Below, one piece after another: positions 16,431 through 25,163 of a stretch of 54,884 nt of DNA. The DNA lies in assembly GCA_023250635.1 (NCBI GenBank), contig JAHFAI010000003.1, positions 32,515-87,398 on the forward strand. Direction: 5' to 3'. The DNA comes from Deltaproteobacteria bacterium (GTDB lineage Bacteria > Bdellovibrionota_B > Oligoflexia > Oligoflexales > Bog-1112). The position numbers and the translations under genes are program-made. Position 1 is the stretch's first letter. Every line of letters starts with the position of its first letter. The notes beneath the pieces are model-generated. The model made no database searches and was not told where the DNA came from. It worked only from the letters and a program-made list of their open reading frames with translations.

Positions 16431-17129
16431 ATGACCAAAGCACCTCCGAAATTGACAAAAATCCAGGCAAAGGCTCTCGAGTTCATTAGAACATCCTTAG
16501 AATCTACTGGCACCTCTCCCACCTTGCGTGAGCTCTGTGCCTACATGGGATATTCAGCGATCGGCTCTGCCCAAGACTTGGTTGCTGCCTTACGGCGTAA
16601 GGGGTTTCTCCATACCCCGCTTAAGCAATCTGCTCGCTCCTTGGTTTTGACTCCCAAGGCTGTTGCTCTACGCGAGCCAACTCACCAAAGCACCGCAAGT
16701 ACCTATGTACTCCATTGCCATGACAGCTTGCCCGAGGGCGACCCCCTCGAAGCGGTTGACGAGCGTAGCGGTACCCTGCGCATGTCGGTTGGCATGTTTC
16801 CTCGTCCCTATCCTTCTCCTAAAAGCATGTTCGCCTTGCGCGCCAGTGGCGATAGCATGATTGACGCCGGCATCATCGAAGGTGATTGGTTGGTAATCCA
16901 TCGTCAGGACGAGGCTGAGCCTGGACAGCTGGTATTGGCAAACTGCGGCGGCGCTTCCTTGGTAATGCGTCTAATGAAAGATCGCCAAGGCTGGTATCTA
17001 AAGCCCGAAAACAATGCTTATCAGATCATTCGTCCACAAGAAGAGACTGATCTCAAAGTTATTGGCTGTGTTCTTGCTGTGCAACGGGTAATGCCAGCTC
17101 CTGTTAAAGCTCCTGCTCCTGCGGTTTAA
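16431..17129 (+). CDS. lexA: LexA-like repressor with degenerate self-cleavage site
   Basis: 232 residues. N-terminal winged HTH (LTKIQAKALEFIR, SPTLRELCAYMGY), then an S24 peptidase-like domain. The catalytic Ser is kept (RASGDSM, Ser142). At the position of the LexA catalytic Lys (E. coli VTVKRL) this protein has SLVMRL, Met179, and at the Ala-Gly cleavage bond it has LPEGDPL, Glu102-Gly103. On the known mechanism RecA-stimulated autocleavage should fail, so this may be a non-SOS repressor. The ATG at 16431 is chosen because AAGGA sits 8 bp before it. Confidence 0.85.
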   Translation: MTKAPPKLTKIQAKALEFIRTSLESTGTSPTLRELCAYMGYSAIGSAQDLVAALRRKGFLHTPLKQSARSLVLTPKAVALREPTHQSTASTYVLHCHDSLPEGDPLEAVDERSGTLRMSVGMFPRPYPSPKSMFALRASGDSMIDAGIIEGDWLVIHRQDEAEPGQLVLANCGGASLVMRLMKDRQGWYLKPENNAYQIIRPQEETDLKVIGCVLAVQRVMPAPVKAPAPAV

Positions 17130-17148
17130 ACTTTGCTGCTTGCCCTCT

Positions 17149-17400
17149 TTAGCCTTCTTTTTTTACCTCAGTAACTTCATTCTGCCACAATTTTTGGTAG
17201 GTTTGACTTGCCGTTAGTAAGACCCTATCCCAAGTGTCTACTACTTGCTGATCAAGGTAATCAACTAAGGCATTTTCGACCAGTACTTCATGAGCACGAT
17301 CAAAGAGCGTCCGTCCACGAAAATTAAAGGAAAGAATAAAGACCCAGAGAGTAAAATATAGAGCATATTTTAAAGCTTTCTTTACGATATCCTTAAACAT
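17149..17400 (-). CDS. Small hypothetical membrane protein
   Basis: 83 residues from the ATG at 17400 (AAGG at 8 bp). One hydrophobic helix, ALKYALYFTLWVFILSF (about 9-25), then a charged C-terminal region with DYLDQQVVDTWDRVLL. I recognise no family. Convergent with the LexA-like gene (19 bp apart) and 34 bp downstream of lon's start side on the same strand as lon. Confidence 0.55.
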   Translation of the reverse strand: MFKDIVKKALKYALYFTLWVFILSFNFRGRTLFDRAHEVLVENALVDYLDQQVVDTWDRVLLTASQTYQKLWQNEVTEVKKEG

Positions 17401-17434
17401 AAGCGACACCTTTCCTGGGCGACAAGAGGTACTT

Positions 17435-19876
17435 TTAACTCGCTAGCGCTGGGCGGGGAGGAAGATCATCATCGACCTGCTTAAGAGCATTTATCTTCCC
17501 CGTCACTTGCGGATACATAAATTCACAAACCGAAAAATAGTTATCCACAAAAACAAAAACAACCCCCTCGTGCATTGTTGCCGGCATTGCCATTACTTCA
17601 GAGCGATTGCCCTCGGGGAGGACGATGGCTTTCATTCCGGCGCGACGGGCTGCAAGAATTTTTTCCTTGAGGCCCCCCACCGGCAAAACCTGTCCCAAAA
17701 TAGTAATTTCTCCACTCATACAACAGAGGGCCCGAGGAGCTTGGTGACGAAGAACCGAGAGCATAGCAGTGACTAAGGCTACCCCAGCACTAGGCCCATC
17801 CTTAGGCACTGCCCCCTGGGGCAGATGCAAATGCAGCTCGTAGTCATTGAAACGTGAGGCTTCCACCCCCAGTTGCTCGGCATGAGAACGAATAAAGCTG
17901 AGCGCTGCTTGAGCACTCTCCTTCATCACCGCTCCCAAATGCCCGGTAAGAACAAGACTGTTTTTGCCGCTAAGCAAATTAACTTCGATGGGCAGCAAAT
18001 CACCTCCAAATTTAGTGTAGGCCATCCCTAAAGCTACCCCAATCCTTGCTTGCTGATGAGAGCTGTTCTCTTCGAATTTGTAGGCGCCAAGCAACTGCTT
18101 AACCATCTCCGCGGAAATCTCCCAATTGCGGCTAAGGGCAGTTCCTTCAAGCTCAGCTATAGAACGAGCGATTTTACGACAAATAGAAGAAATCTGTTTT
18201 TCAAGATTACGCAGCCCCGTCTCACGAGTAAAACCACGAATTAAACTGCTAATTGCCTCATCTGCGAAGCAAATTGTATAAGCTGACAAACCGCTCTCTT
18301 TTATTTGCTTAGGAACAATAAATTTTTGAGCGATTTCGCATTTTTCATCCTCGCTATACCCGCTAACTTCAATTACTTCGAGACGGTCGTAAAGAGCTGC
18401 AGGAATGTGCCCGATCGAATTAGCGTTGGCAATAAACAGTACCTGAGAAAGATCACAGGGAAAGCCCAGGTAGTGGTCAACAAAAGCATTGTTTTGCTCC
18501 GGATCAAGAACTTCCAACAAGGCAGCAGCAGGATCACCGCGATGATCTGCACCGAGCTTGTCAATTTCATCGAGCATAATGACAGGATTTAGGCTCTGGG
18601 CATGAATAAGCCCATTGACAATGCGTCCAGGAAAGGCCCCTACATAAGTTTTGCGATGGCCGCGAATATCGGCCTCATCACGCACCCCCCCCAGAGAAAT
18701 TCGATGAAACTTCCGTCCCATAGCGGCCGCAATAGAGCGCCCAAGACTTGTTTTCCCCACCCCCGGTGGGCCGATAAAGCAGAGAATTGGGCCCTTTACC
18801 TGAGGATTGAGCTTTTTGACCGCAAGATACTCGAGAATACGATCTTTAACGTGTTTAAGACCAAAGTGATCCGCTTCGAGTACGGCAAATACCTGCTTGA
18901 TAACAATGCAGTCTTCCGTCTTAGTTTTCCAAGGGAAACTAAGCACCGTGTCAAGGTAATTACGGACAATACTCGCTTCTGAGGAATCGGGATGCATGCG
19001 CTCGAGACGCTTCAGTTGCCGGCTTACCTCTTCTAAAGCGCTACCCTCAAGGCCAAGATTGTTTATTTTTTGCCAGATCTCGGCATACTCTTCTCGAGGT
19101 TGGCTATCTCCCAGTTCATTGCGTAGAGCCTTTATTTGCTCGCGCAAAAACTGATCCTTCTGTACCCGATCAAATTCTTCACGAGCCTGCGACTGAATTT
19201 TTGCTTGCATTTTAAATACTTCGATTTCCTTCGAGAGAAAAAAATGCACCTTTTTGAGGCGCTCAAGGGGGTCGCCAAGCGCCAGAATATGCTGGGCCTC
19301 TTCAACTTTTAAACCAAGATTAGCAGCGACAATATCAGCAAGACGGCTGGGGTCGGTAATATCTTCGAGAATCATCAAAATTTCTGGGGAAAGAATCTTG
19401 CCAAGAGCAACGATTCTCTCAAGACTTTCTTTGATAATTCTTACCATAGCCTCGACTTCTGCCTGCGAGGAAATGCCTTTCTTTTCAGCAAGGGGACCAA
19501 TGGTGCCAAAGGGAATATCGTTATGGATAGCAACTGCTTCAATCCGGGCGCGGCTGAGCCCTTGAATTACTACCTTCATTCTTCCGTCGGGCAGAATGCG
19601 CGTACGCATCACCGCACAGATCGTCCCGGTAGCATACACATCAAAAGGAGGGGCGATGGTAGAGCGCAACTCAGCATCATTGCTCCCGGTAACCTGAAAA
19701 GCGGATAAAAATATTTTACTATCGCGAGCCATACTGGCTTTCACCGCATTGATACACAGCGCTTCATTGATAAAAACGGGAACAATCATGTGAGGAAAGA
19801 CCACCAGGTCTTTAAGGGGAAGCAGGGGGATCTCGTTAGTGCGGCCAGAGCTATCCAGAGAATTCGTGTCGACCAT
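17435..19876 (-). CDS. lon: ATP-dependent protease Lon
   Basis: 813 residues, full length for Lon. N-terminal substrate domain starts IPLLPLKDLVVFPHM; Walker A is GPPGVGKTSLG; the peptidase domain has PKDGPSAG with the catalytic Ser (about 696) and GGLKEK with the Lys (about 737). Lon degrades damaged and regulatory proteins in the cytosol. The ATG at 19876 has AAGGA at 8 bp, which is better than the far upstream in-frame start at 19945. Confidence 0.96.
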   Translation of the reverse strand: MVDTNSLDSSGRTNEIPLLPLKDLVVFPHMIVPVFINEALCINAVKASMARDSKIFLSAFQVTGSNDAELRSTIAPPFDVYATGTICAVMRTRILPDGRMKVVIQGLSRARIEAVAIHNDIPFGTIGPLAEKKGISSQAEVEAMVRIIKESLERIVALGKILSPEILMILEDITDPSRLADIVAANLGLKVEEAQHILALGDPLERLKKVHFFLSKEIEVFKMQAKIQSQAREEFDRVQKDQFLREQIKALRNELGDSQPREEYAEIWQKINNLGLEGSALEEVSRQLKRLERMHPDSSEASIVRNYLDTVLSFPWKTKTEDCIVIKQVFAVLEADHFGLKHVKDRILEYLAVKKLNPQVKGPILCFIGPPGVGKTSLGRSIAAAMGRKFHRISLGGVRDEADIRGHRKTYVGAFPGRIVNGLIHAQSLNPVIMLDEIDKLGADHRGDPAAALLEVLDPEQNNAFVDHYLGFPCDLSQVLFIANANSIGHIPAALYDRLEVIEVSGYSEDEKCEIAQKFIVPKQIKESGLSAYTICFADEAISSLIRGFTRETGLRNLEKQISSICRKIARSIAELEGTALSRNWEISAEMVKQLLGAYKFEENSSHQQARIGVALGMAYTKFGGDLLPIEVNLLSGKNSLVLTGHLGAVMKESAQAALSFIRSHAEQLGVEASRFNDYELHLHLPQGAVPKDGPSAGVALVTAMLSVLRHQAPRALCCMSGEITILGQVLPVGGLKEKILAARRAGMKAIVLPEGNRSEVMAMPATMHEGVVFVFVDNYFSVCEFMYPQVTGKINALKQVDDDLPPRPALAS

Positions 19877-20012
19877 TAGCGGAGTCCTTGTTAAGGGTGC
19901 AGGGCCAATCCACCAGGTAAGCCCTGAGCCAGAAGGGGCTTCCAACCTTTGCAGATACGATCGGTTTAAGCAGGAAAATCTTTAGATAGCAGCTCGAGAT
20001 GTGGGGCTATTC

Positions 20013-20453
20013 TCAAGAAATACGGATTGTAATTTTAACATCACCACGATGCGACTCACGTCGGTCCCCCTGCGCCACCAAGGTAAAAACGGTACCGGGG
20101 AGGACCTGAGGAGGCCAACTAATGAGAGCGCTTGCGCTTTCTTTGCTTTTTAGTTTTTTTGTGCCTGGAGCTTTTTGGCGTTTTTCCGCGGAATTTTCCC
20201 TAATAGTACGCACAAACTTGACTTCGCGGGAGCCTCCTTGGCGGGCTTCCTGACGCGAAAGAGAGATGGTAAGGACTAGGTCAAGACTGTAGTGCAGGTC
20301 ACGCCAAGTAGAAAATTCGATTTCGGGAAGATCGACTCCAGCACAAAAATCAGCCAGAGCCTCTTCATCATCATTGCTTAAAAAACCGCCGTTTCCACGA
20401 TCTTCCCCCAAGGCGCGGAGTTCTGCAGGCAACGGCGGGCATTTTTTAGGCAT
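20013..20453 (-). CDS. DnaJ C-terminal-domain-like protein without J domain
   Basis: 146 residues. DLHYSLDLVLTISLSRQEAR followed by GGSREVKF resembles the start of the DnaJ substrate-binding domain (DLxYxLxLTLEEAxxG), and ISWPPQVLPGTVFTL with AQGDRRESHRGDVKITIRI matches its end (PGVxxGTxxRLxGxGxxG.xxGDLxVxI). There is no J domain with HPD and no cysteine zinc repeats. The gene follows grpE by 30 bp on the same strand, supporting a chaperone-related role. Whether it binds clients is inference. Confidence 0.7.
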   Translation of the reverse strand: MPKKCPPLPAELRALGEDRGNGGFLSNDDEEALADFCAGVDLPEIEFSTWRDLHYSLDLVLTISLSRQEARQGGSREVKFVRTIRENSAEKRQKAPGTKKLKSKESASALISWPPQVLPGTVFTLVAQGDRRESHRGDVKITIRIS

Positions 20454-20483
20454 GTTCCTGCCTTTTTATAAGGTACTCAGCAG

Positions 20484-21107
20484 TCAGCTTTTCGGTATCG
20501 CTACACTCACCATCGCTGGTCGTAGCAAACGTCCACTCAGGGTATAGCCCCGTGAGTATTCCTCTGCGACCATTTCTTCATCCACCTCGGCATCAACTTT
20601 TTTGATCGCTTGATGCAAATGAGGATCAAATTTTGCTCCTTGGGCTTCAATGGCAACAAGCCCATGGTTGGCCACGGTTTCGAGCAACTGTTTTTTGACC
20701 AGCTCAACTCCCTGATAGAAAGCCGTCCACTCCGACTGCTGCTCAGTCCCAGCCATTGCTGCCCCGACGACACAACTCAGCGCTTTATCAAAACTATCAA
20801 GCACCGGTAGCATATCCTTGAGAATTCCCTCGAGGCTGTACTTGATAATATCACTTTTTTCTTTCTCCGCACGTCTTTTGCTGTTTTCTAGATCGGCTAG
20901 AGAGCGCAGATATTTTTCATAATTGACTTCAGCTTCTTTTTTAGCATTTTTGATTTCAGCAAGCATCTCCTCATATTTAGCAATTTCAATACTGATCGAG
21001 ATATCGGCTTCGCTTGACTCTCCCACCTTCTCCGGATAGCTGCCGCTATCTGCATGCGGGGGGCTTGCTTCGCCGTTTGCTGCATCCCCCGGTTTATGAT
21101 CTTCCAT
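20484..21107 (-). CDS. grpE: Nucleotide exchange factor GrpE
   Basis: 207 residues. A disordered acidic N-terminus and a long coiled coil (EEMLAEIKNAKKEAEVNYEK region) lead to RSLADLENSKRRAEKE and the C-terminal beta domain GAKFDPHLHQAI and GYTLSGRLLRPAMVSVA, all GrpE signatures. It releases ADP from DnaK. The second ATG (21107) has GAGG at 6 bp; the first is too close. dnaK is not in the window; the next gene downstream is the DnaJ-like fragment. Confidence 0.95.
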   Translation of the reverse strand: MEDHKPGDAANGEASPPHADSGSYPEKVGESSEADISISIEIAKYEEMLAEIKNAKKEAEVNYEKYLRSLADLENSKRRAEKEKSDIIKYSLEGILKDMLPVLDSFDKALSCVVGAAMAGTEQQSEWTAFYQGVELVKKQLLETVANHGLVAIEAQGAKFDPHLHQAIKKVDAEVDEEMVAEEYSRGYTLSGRLLRPAMVSVAIPKS

Positions 21108-21402
21108 GGTCATCCTCGCGTTAAATAATTCCTATCGATATACAATCATTATCCTTTATCGCGCAAGCGCCAAGAGTTATACCCGTCAGGATCTCTTGGC
21201 TATATCGCCGCGGTGAGAAAGGCCTCGATGAACTAAAATTAAAAATATTTCTTTCAATGGGTTAGAGATATTGGTAAATTTTCTGCCAACTCTGGTTGAC
21301 ATAAAAAGCATCCACTTGTTATTAAGCTGCATCGCGGAAAATCACAAATTACCGCGTTATTTTAGCTGTTTACCTTTACAGGCACCACCTTGGGAGATCT
21401 TT

Positions 21403-21777
21403 GTGGAAATTCTTGATCAGACTGTAACCTCAACCACCGACCATCTCACCACCTCACCCGAGATGAGAACGAACTCCCCCGAGCCCTTGGGGCAGGTGGA
21501 GCAAGCAAGACAAAAGGCCGAAGCCATGCAGCGCCTCGGAGCTAAATTAGATAACTATTCTCTAGAGGATATTGTCGAGGTGAAGATCTCGCGCTTCTTA
21601 GACCAGCTCAGTTCATTTCATCCCGAAAACCTCTACGGGATGATTATGGGCAAGATCGAGAAACCCCTCATTAAACAAATCCTCCAACGCACCGGCGGTA
21701 ATCAGGTCCATGCGGCAAAAATTCTCGGGATCAACCGCAATACCCTACGCAAGAAGATGAAAATTTTTGGCTTCTAA
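21403..21777 (+). CDS. Fis-family DNA-binding protein
   Basis: 124 residues from a GTG at 21403 with GGGAG at 6 bp. The last ~48 residues, with PLIKQILQRTGGNQ and AAKILGINRNTLRKKM, are a Fis HTH with the usual GxxxxAAxxLGIxRxTLRKK pattern. The N-terminal part is charged with no receiver or AAA+ domain, so this is a stand-alone Fis, longer than E. coli Fis (98). It could bend DNA or act with larger bEBPs. Convergent with dnaB (14 bp). Confidence 0.85.
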   Translation: MEILDQTVTSTTDHLTTSPEMRTNSPEPLGQVEQARQKAEAMQRLGAKLDNYSLEDIVEVKISRFLDQLSSFHPENLYGMIMGKIEKPLIKQILQRTGGNQVHAAKILGINRNTLRKKMKIFGF

Positions 21778-21791
21778 AGCCTTTGGCTGAG

Positions 21792-23156
21792 TTAATCCTT
21801 CATCAAATTATGAAATGACACATAATTCGGTAACCAGGCCAAGAAGGCCGAGCCAACTTCACCATGTCGATTCTTAGCAATCAACACCTCTGCCTTACCC
21901 ACATGCTCAGAATTAGGGTTATAATACTCATCCCGGTAGACAAACAAAATCTGATCTGCGTCCTGTTCCATCGAACCAGATTCTCGTAAATCGCTGATCC
22001 GAGGCTTTTTGTCGGGGCGAGCGTCAGGGCCACGATTCAACTGGGCAAGGGCGATGACCGGTACCGCTAATTCCTTAGCCATGTTTTTGAGACCAACCGA
22101 AATTTCGCTAATTTCTCGCTCTCGACTTTGCTTTTGTGCCAGCATACTTCCGGTCATCAACTGCAGGTAGTCGATGATAATCATATCCAAACCATTTTCC
22201 CGTTGAAACCGCCGACAACGGGAGCGTAATTCCATCAGGGAAATCCCTGGGGTCTCATCAATAACAATCTGGCGGCCAATCCGATCAATTTCTCGTGCTG
22301 CATGCATCAGGCGATCCTGATCATCATCGCTCAAATCCCCGGTGCGCAATTTAGCAGAATCAATTCGCCCTTCAGAGGAAAGAATCCGTTCGAGTAGCTG
22401 CTCTTTGGACATTTCCAAGGTAAAAATCGCAATATTAATATCTTTGTTGGTCTTGACTGCGTTAACTAACCAGTTAAGCGCCAAGGCTGATTTTCCCATC
22501 CCTGGACGGGCAGCTAGAATAATTAAATCGCTTTTTTGCCAACCGCCAGTGGTGCGATCAAGATCATTAAACCCGGAGCTAATTCCGGTTATAAAACTAT
22601 CCGAGGTAATTCGTCGCTCGAGCTCCTCAAGGGTTGGGATCAGCGCATCTTTAGCGCTAACTAAGCCTTTGCCACGATCTTGATCACTGGCAATGGCCAA
22701 AAATTCTTTTTCGACCTGCTCAATAAAGAAATTGATATCGCCGTCGGAGGCATAGGCATGCTTGAGAGTAGAATTACAGGCGTCGATAATCCGCCGCAGA
22801 TAATGCTTATTCTTGATGAGCTCAGCATAATACTCAATGTTTTGAGTAAGCGGACTAGCCTCAATTAATTCGATTAAATAAGAAGAGCTGACTTTTTCGC
22901 GATCGCTGGTCCCACTTTGCAAGCGTTCAGCCATCGATAGGAGGTCGATGGGTTCACCCTTGCCGTCTTGCTCTAACATCAGAGAAAAAATACGACGATG
23001 GCTATCGAGATAGAAATAATCGGGGAGAAGATTGGCCTTGCCAATCACCGTATGGAGGAGTTGGGATTCGCGCAGTACGGCGCCGAGTACAGCTTTTTCC
23101 GCTTCAGAAGAATGTGGTGGGCCTAAAGCCCCTTTGCTGTTCATAAGCGGCACCAT
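21792..23156 (-). CDS. dnaB: Replicative DNA helicase DnaB
   Basis: 454 residues from the ATG at 23156; no strong ribosome-binding site distinguishes this from the ATG at 23144. N-terminal primase-interacting domain begins PPHSSEAEKAVLGAVL; the RecA-like domain has SGFNDLDRTTGGWQKSDLI, Walker A ARPGMGKSA, and the DYLQLM Walker B. It unwinds DNA at the fork and recruits primase. Last gene of the prs-to-dnaB run. Confidence 0.95.
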   Translation of the reverse strand: MVPLMNSKGALGPPHSSEAEKAVLGAVLRESQLLHTVIGKANLLPDYFYLDSHRRIFSLMLEQDGKGEPIDLLSMAERLQSGTSDREKVSSSYLIELIEASPLTQNIEYYAELIKNKHYLRRIIDACNSTLKHAYASDGDINFFIEQVEKEFLAIASDQDRGKGLVSAKDALIPTLEELERRITSDSFITGISSGFNDLDRTTGGWQKSDLIILAARPGMGKSALALNWLVNAVKTNKDINIAIFTLEMSKEQLLERILSSEGRIDSAKLRTGDLSDDDQDRLMHAAREIDRIGRQIVIDETPGISLMELRSRCRRFQRENGLDMIIIDYLQLMTGSMLAQKQSREREISEISVGLKNMAKELAVPVIALAQLNRGPDARPDKKPRISDLRESGSMEQDADQILFVYRDEYYNPNSEHVGKAEVLIAKNRHGEVGSAFLAWLPNYVSFHNLMKD

Positions 23157-23214
23157 CAAACGATCGACAAGCGAAGAAGCACCAACCCACTCAGCTAATC
23201 ACAGCAATGGCTGC

Positions 23215-23697
23215 TTATTCCGCAGGAACTTCGCTAGCTGCTGCAACTGGCGAAGCCAGCGCTTCAACCACAAATTTCATTTGAGCCGTAACTTCCGCGT
23301 GCAGTTTAATCTCTGCCGTGTAACTTCCAACTTTGTTGATACTCTCGAGTACGCGAATTTTGCGGCGAGAAACCTCTAGGCCATTCTTGCTCAGAGCTTC
23401 GCTAATTTCCTGGGTGGTTACTGTGCCGAAGATACGGCCTTCTTCACCACTTTGCTTGCTAATGGTAATTGCTAGCTTAGCAATTTTCTTAGCAAAATCA
23501 CGCAACTCGCCGAGAAGTTTTTCTTTGCGATTGTTCAATACACGTTTTTGATGGTTCAGTTGACGGGTATTACCGTCAGAAGCAAGCACCGCCAGCGAGC
23601 GGGGCAAAAGGTAGTTACGAGCATAACCGCTTTTTACACTGACGATATCGCCGATGCTACCTAAACTCTGCACTTCTTCACACAAAATAACTCTCAT
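23215..23697 (-). CDS. rplI: 50S ribosomal protein L9
   Basis: 160 residues. The N-terminal domain MRVILCEEVQSLGSIGDIVS with VKSGYARNYLLPRSLA is diagnostic, followed by the long helix and C-terminal domain. It directly follows rpsF (31-bp gap); the rpsR gene that usually sits between them is missing here. Confidence 0.96.
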   Translation of the reverse strand: MRVILCEEVQSLGSIGDIVSVKSGYARNYLLPRSLAVLASDGNTRQLNHQKRVLNNRKEKLLGELRDFAKKIAKLAITISKQSGEEGRIFGTVTTQEISEALSKNGLEVSRRKIRVLESINKVGSYTAEIKLHAEVTAQMKFVVEALASPVAAASEVPAE

Positions 23698-23728
23698 GGG
23701 AGCAACCTCTTCATTTTAATTTGACGTA

Positions 23729-24088
23729 TTACATTTCAGCTTTTGCAGCTCGGGCTTCCATCTTTGCCAGCTGGGCCTTACGCTCAGTTGGATCAACGTT
23801 TTCACCGATACGGATAGAGAGATAACGCAAGATATTCTCATCGATGCGCATCAAACGCTCAGCTTCGGCCAACCAGCTGGGGAGGGTGGTCAAATCATAA
23901 TGAACGAAATTACCACGGAAGTGCTTCTTGACGGGGAAGGCCAATTTTTTGTTGCCCCAGTGGCTCTTCTTAATCACTTCGCCACCATCTTGAAGCAAGA
24001 TGCTTTCGTACTTTTTGTGCAATTTCTTGATTTCTTCTTCAGGAACCTGGGAATTAATAACGACAGTTAATTCATACTCACGTAACAA
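23729..24088 (-). CDS. rpsF: 30S ribosomal protein S6
   Basis: 119 residues. MLREYELTVVINSQVPEEE at the start and WGNKKLAFPVKKHFRGNFVH in the middle are typical S6. It binds S18 in the 30S platform. In this operon S18 (rpsR) is not next to it, nor is an ssb gene. Confidence 0.96.
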   Translation of the reverse strand: MLREYELTVVINSQVPEEEIKKLHKKYESILLQDGGEVIKKSHWGNKKLAFPVKKHFRGNFVHYDLTTLPSWLAEAERLMRIDENILRYLSIRIGENVDPTERKAQLAKMEARAAKAEM

Positions 24089-24156
24089 AATAGAACTCCT
24101 TTCCGGTTATAAGCCAAATCTCCAAGGATTCAGCAAAGGAAGTAACAAACACTTTT

Positions 24157-24714
24157 TTATTCAGCCGACCCTGTCGGCCTGATCATCTGCTTGAGTCGCA
24201 CTAAGACTTCTTTAAACATCTCTTCATGCAACAAACGCAGCTCATCATCACTCAATCTACTTAACACCCAATCGCTTACCGGGGGACGCTTTTCGTCAGC
24301 CTGACCGGGACGACCGATCCCTAACTTTAAACGATGAAAACCATCACCGTTGATACACTCAAGAATACTGCGCACACCGTTATGGCCGCCATGACCTCCC
24401 CCCGTACGGGCCTTGACTTTGCCGAGAGCGAGGTCAATATCATCAAAAATCACGATAACCTGCTCAGCTTTTATTTTATAAAAAGCCATGGCTTGAGCTA
24501 CGCTCCGGCCGCTAAGGTTCATGAAAGTCTGCGGCTTGATAAACAAGCAGGGGCTGCCAAAAACTTCGCCTTTGGTGCATTGAGCACCAAACTTCTCATT
24601 CTTACCCGAGGCCTGAAAATGTTCGACCAGTTGATCAAGCATCAAAAATCCGGCATTGTGACGGGTCGTTTCGTAGTGAGGGCCAGGATTACCCAAGCCG
24701 ACGATGAGAATCAC
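24157..24714 (-). CDS. pth: Peptidyl-tRNA hydrolase
   Basis: 185 residues. IVGLGNPGPHYETTRHNAGF carries the catalytic His (RHNAG), followed by KPQTFMNLSG, the Asp in IVIFDDIDL and GGGHGGHNGVRSI. It recycles peptidyl-tRNAs released early. GTG start that overlaps the rplY stop (GTGA), so translation is probably coupled. Confidence 0.96.
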   Translation of the reverse strand: MILIVGLGNPGPHYETTRHNAGFLMLDQLVEHFQASGKNEKFGAQCTKGEVFGSPCLFIKPQTFMNLSGRSVAQAMAFYKIKAEQVIVIFDDIDLALGKVKARTGGGHGGHNGVRSILECINGDGFHRLKLGIGRPGQADEKRPPVSDWVLSRLSDDELRLLHEEMFKEVLVRLKQMIRPTGSAE

Positions 24715-24992
24715 GAGTAGACTAAGTCCACATGCAACGCGCTACGCTTAAGCGGGTGGATCTGCAGCTCGTGAATCATCACGGTTTTGCTCACACCAGC
24801 CAGCACCAAATTAAATTTTTTATCGCCCAACCATGCTTTAGAAAGCAACTTGGGGTCCAGTTCGATCATGGTAGAACGTGCTTTCTCCATGAGATTCCCC
24901 GGAATCAGGCCGCGCTTGCGCACTTTGCGACAATAAGATTTGCCGCTCTCCTTGCGGAGTTGGCCTTCGATGGTAACCATTGAATCTGACAT
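24711..24992 (-). CDS. rplY: 50S ribosomal protein L25 (short form)
   Basis: 93 residues from the ATG at 24992 (GGAG at 7 bp); the upstream extension to 25034 is rejected. VTIEGQLRKESGKSYCRKVRKRG matches L25 (split: EGQLRKESGKS, RKVRKRGLIPG), ending HPLKRSALHVDLVYS. It lacks the extra C-terminal CTC domain found in many bacteria and so resembles the E. coli length (94). It binds 5S rRNA. Confidence 0.9.
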   Translation of the reverse strand: MSDSMVTIEGQLRKESGKSYCRKVRKRGLIPGNLMEKARSTMIELDPKLLSKAWLGDKKFNLVLAGVSKTVMIHELQIHPLKRSALHVDLVYS

Positions 24993-25163
24993 GAAAATTC
25001 TCCGCTTGGGCTCAGCCACTGAGGCCGTACACACCGCCTATTCCTTACTAGGACAAGGGATCGGCGCAAATCTAGGAGGTGATTTTATAGCCGGATTGCT
25101 GCAGGCATGCAAGGAAGAAATACTGGCTCTTAGACACCCAACTGCCGCGAGGAGAAAGAGCCT

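Noticed and set aside
16268-16522. Minus-strand 84-codon frame overlapping the LexA-like gene start
   Set aside because: It overlaps the N-terminal HTH of a well-supported gene and has no features of its own.
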